The notes under the pieces are model-generated. The model did not search any database. It was not told the DNA's origin and saw only the letters and a program-made list of their open reading frames with translations. The position numbers and the translations under genes were made by a program. Positions 61,815-64,000 of a stretch of 64,000 nucleotides of DNA are shown piece by piece; position 1 is the first letter of the stretch, and every line of letters starts with the position of its first letter. The stretch is from CAZMRW01 sp964568805 (GTDB lineage: Bacteria; Pseudomonadota; Gammaproteobacteria; Methylococcales; Methylomonadaceae): NCBI GenBank assembly GCA_964568805.1, contig CAZMRW010000005.1, forward strand, positions 1 through 64,000, given 5' to 3'.

Positions 61815-62327
61815 ATGACAACCTACGTCGATCTTATAAGACAATATTTACCTCTATGCTGGTTTCAACATAATCCGCTGGAGCTGACAAGATCAACCGG
61901 TTTTTTCAGACAAAATCTGATTTTCTATTTTCTAGTTGAGTATTTTATGCAGGCCAACATGACCGACGACCCGATCGAATCATTTTATGAAGTCGGTATT
62001 CAAATTCTGTTAACACTCTTGTTTATCGGCATCATGATGTTTTTCAATAAAACCCTGTATGCTTATGTCCAGGTCACTACCTCACTGACACTATGCGCCA
62101 ATGTAGTATCATTATTCATCGTGCCTGTCATCATCTGGTTAACCGTTAGCGATGATCCTTTAAGCTATTACATTACATTGTTACTGGTTTTGTGGGATGC
62201 CGCCCTGGTTACCTACATCATTAAAAAAGTTGTTGATATCAATATCATGGCCAGCATGCTCCTTTCCTTGCTTTATTTCATCTCGACCTATTTGGGCGCA
62301 TTTGGCCTGGGACAAATATTATTCTAA
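61815..62327 (+). CDS. 170-residue integral membrane protein, paralogue of 5530-6042
   Basis: An uncharacterised protein with about five hydrophobic helices, sharing length and ordered landmarks with the protein at 5530-6042. These are an N-terminal LPLCWFQHNPLEL, NLIFYFLVEYF, an acidic DDPIESFYE loop, LLVLWDAALVTYIIKKVVDINIMASML and a final STYLGAFGLG. I chose the ATG at 61815 over an upstream TTG because it gives exactly 170 residues, matching the paralogue. It follows the dynamin-like gene by 66 bp on the same strand, so the two may work together. Confidence 0.75.
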   Translation: MTTYVDLIRQYLPLCWFQHNPLELTRSTGFFRQNLIFYFLVEYFMQANMTDDPIESFYEVGIQILLTLLFIGIMMFFNKTLYAYVQVTTSLTLCANVVSLFIVPVIIWLTVSDDPLSYYITLLLVLWDAALVTYIIKKVVDINIMASMLLSLLYFISTYLGAFGLGQILF

Positions 62328-63823
62328 AACCGCTCCAACCCGGGATGCGGCAACTTTCCCTGATGCACATGCATCGCCCCGAATTCCGCGCAGCGATGTA
62401 AAGTCGGTACCCCCTTGCCGGGATTCAAGAGGCCTTTATCATCGAACGCCAATTTTACGGCATGAAACTGTGCCAGTTCATTTTCGCTAAACTGGTAACA
62501 CATGTGATTTATCTTTTCGATTCCGACACCATGCTCGCCGGTAATAGTGCCACCCACAGCGACGCATAGTTCGAGAATATCGCCGCCAAAACGTTCCGCA
62601 TTTTCCAACTCTCCGGGATGATCGGCATTATATAAAATGAGCGGATGCAAATTACCGTCGCCGGCATGAAACACGTTGGCCACCGCCAGCCCATATTTTT
62701 CCGATAATTCAGCGATGGATTTAAGCACTGTTGCCAGAAACCTCCTCGGAATAGTGCCATCCATGCAATAATAATCGGGAGAGATTCGTCCGACGGCCGG
62801 AAAAGCCGCTTTACGTCCGGCCCAAAAAGCCTTTCTCTCGTCTGCGCCTGCGGCAATCCTGATCTCACTGGCCCCCCCCGATATCAACAAATCATAGGCG
62901 CGATTTAGCTCATCATCGACTTGCTCCCGGGTTCCATCCAGTTCGCATAACAGGATTGCCTCGGCATTTTCAGGATAGCCCGCATGAATAAAATCTTCAG
63001 CGGCTTTGATGGCGGCGTTATCCATCATTTCCAGACCGGCAGGAATCAATCCCGAAGCAATTAACGAAGCCACCGCCCTCCCCGCTTTTTCAATATCATC
63101 ATAAGCCGCCAGGATGACTTCGGTAGCTTCCGGTATTGGCAATAATCGGACCGTGACTTCAACCACGATGCCGAGCAGTCCCTCGGAACCCGCGATTAAA
63201 GCCAGCAAATCCAGTCCTGGGCTATCCAGGCCATGACTGCCTAGGGTAACCAGTTCCCCATCCATGGTAATCATCCTGACTTGCAAGATATTATGCGTCG
63301 TCAGGCCGTATTTAAGGCAATGCACACCGCCTGAATTTTCAGCGACATTGCCGCCAATCGTGCAGGCAATTTGCGAAGAAGGGTCAGGCGCATAATATAA
63401 GCCGTGCTCAGCGACAGCCTGTGAAATGGCGATATTGCGAACGCCAGGCTGGACTCTAGCCAGCCGGTTGCCGCAATCGATTTCAAGGATTTTATTGAGC
63501 TTGGCCAGGCTCACCAACACACCATTATCCAGCGGCAACGCTCCGCCGGACAAGCCCGTGCCGGCGCCCCTTGCAACCACCGGCACACCGTATCGATAAC
63601 AAATCCGGATGATGCGCTGCACCTGCTCGACCTGGTCCGGCAAAAGCACCAGCCAGGGTAAACATTGATAAACCGATAAGCCATCACACTCGTAGGGCTT
63701 TAACGCCTCGGCTTCCGAAATTATCGAAGTTGCCGGTAAAAATGATTTGAACTCGTCGATCAAAAGGCTACGCGCAATCCAATGATGAATTCTCTCCGAA
63801 GAATGCGGCCTGACCGTTTTCAT
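62324..63823 (-). CDS. FAD-linked oxidase, glycolate oxidase GlcD type
   Basis: A 499-residue flavoprotein of the VAO/GlcD family that oxidises 2-hydroxy acids such as glycolate or D-lactate. The PCMH FAD-binding domain shows VVARGAGTGLSGGALPLDNGVLVSLAKLNKI, CTIGGNVAENSGGVHCLKYGLT and GSEGLLGIVVEVTVRLLP. The C-terminal domain has VFHAGDGNLHPLI and GGTITGEHGVGIEK with the active-site histidines. glcE and glcF, the usual partners, would lie downstream on the minus strand but the next gene there is the convergent membrane protein, so they are absent. They could be elsewhere, or this is a stand-alone D-lactate-type enzyme. Confidence 0.93.
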   Translation of the reverse strand: MKTVRPHSSERIHHWIARSLLIDEFKSFLPATSIISEAEALKPYECDGLSVYQCLPWLVLLPDQVEQVQRIIRICYRYGVPVVARGAGTGLSGGALPLDNGVLVSLAKLNKILEIDCGNRLARVQPGVRNIAISQAVAEHGLYYAPDPSSQIACTIGGNVAENSGGVHCLKYGLTTHNILQVRMITMDGELVTLGSHGLDSPGLDLLALIAGSEGLLGIVVEVTVRLLPIPEATEVILAAYDDIEKAGRAVASLIASGLIPAGLEMMDNAAIKAAEDFIHAGYPENAEAILLCELDGTREQVDDELNRAYDLLISGGASEIRIAAGADERKAFWAGRKAAFPAVGRISPDYYCMDGTIPRRFLATVLKSIAELSEKYGLAVANVFHAGDGNLHPLILYNADHPGELENAERFGGDILELCVAVGGTITGEHGVGIEKINHMCYQFSENELAQFHAVKLAFDDKGLLNPGKGVPTLHRCAEFGAMHVHQGKLPHPGLERF

Positions 63824-64000
63824 AAGCCAATTTCCAATAGGGAAGGAAGCATGTATTGTGTCAAAAACAAACGGCCAATAGAAGACACGGTAAAGATCAG
63901 CATGTGGAGGGCAAGGAATTAATTAACTGCGATTCACTGAAAAAATGCTTTGATATGACACATACATCAAGGTTGAAACCAGCATATATAAGACCGGCGT

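Noticed and set aside
1..64000. CRISPR arrays, rRNA and tRNA genes
   Set aside because: I saw no regularly spaced direct repeats of CRISPR size and no recognisable tRNA or rRNA sequence by eye. A tRNA scan would settle whether one was missed.

Overview
The window reads as a chromosomal segment of a gammaproteobacterium. Gene content and order (fliM-fliN, rlmH-maf-rng-yhdP-nit-tldD/pmbA, nadB divergent from rpoE-rseA-rseB with mucD nearby, mlaA, rnt, class 2 pyrD, thiO) are typical of that class. The overall flavour suggests a Methylococcales-type methylotroph, but no methane or methanol oxidation gene is present, so that placement is an inference. I see no rRNA, tRNA or CRISPR array. Base composition is near 47-50% GC, with AT-rich islands around 12.1-12.8 kb, 16.5-16.9 kb and 59.8-60.3 kb.

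Layout. 0-1.5 kb: flagellar switch genes fliM and fliN (minus strand). 1.7-6.0 kb: a SAM methyltransferase, an LTA-synthase-like sulfatase-fold membrane enzyme, a doubtful small ORF, a structured intergenic stretch and a 170-residue membrane protein that has a paralogue at 61.8 kb. 6.2-11 kb: an OmpR-type two-component pair, divergent from a cytochrome b561 and a P1B ATPase with the unusual TPC metal motif. 11-15 kb: an outer-membrane coiled-coil/barrel protein with a clear promoter and terminator, then thiO and pyrD. 15.1-26.4 kb: a long minus-strand housekeeping run, rlmH, maf, rng, yhdP, nit, a BamC-like lipoprotein, tldD and pmbA, with a DUF4258/DUF2283 pair inserted between tldD and pmbA. 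26.7-29.1 kb: a Phd/VapC module whose toxin gene has an in-frame stop, and an IS1111-type insertion sequence with 13-bp subterminal inverted repeats and a long noncoding end that may encode its guide RNA.

29.2-41.9 kb is the dominant system: one minus-strand urea acquisition and hydrolysis cluster in the order porin, urtA, urtB, urtC, urtD, urtE, hupE/ureJ-like, ureD, ureA, ureB, ureC, ureE, ureF, ureG. The porin would admit urea or related solutes to the periplasm, UrtA-E import urea by ABC transport, the HupE/UreJ protein may help supply nickel, and UreDEFG load nickel into the UreABC enzyme. A near-perfect dyad lies between the porin and a divergent secreted protein of unknown function. 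Next to the cluster (43.3-47.7 kb) a kinase fused to a complete NCS1-type permease is paired with a LuxR-type response regulator. It is the best candidate for a urea or nitrogen sensor controlling the cluster.

47.7-53.2 kb: rhomboid protease, mlaA, rnt, and a tightly overlapping three-gene operon (GCS2-like ligase, M14-type desuccinylase/aspartoacylase, HIT protein) of unknown pathway. 53.5-59.2 kb: the envelope-stress module mucD, rseB, rseA, rpoE, and divergent nadB. 59.3-64 kb: a small lipoprotein, a dynamin-like protein whose GTPase motifs are degenerate, the paralogous 170-residue membrane protein, and a GlcD-type FAD oxidase.
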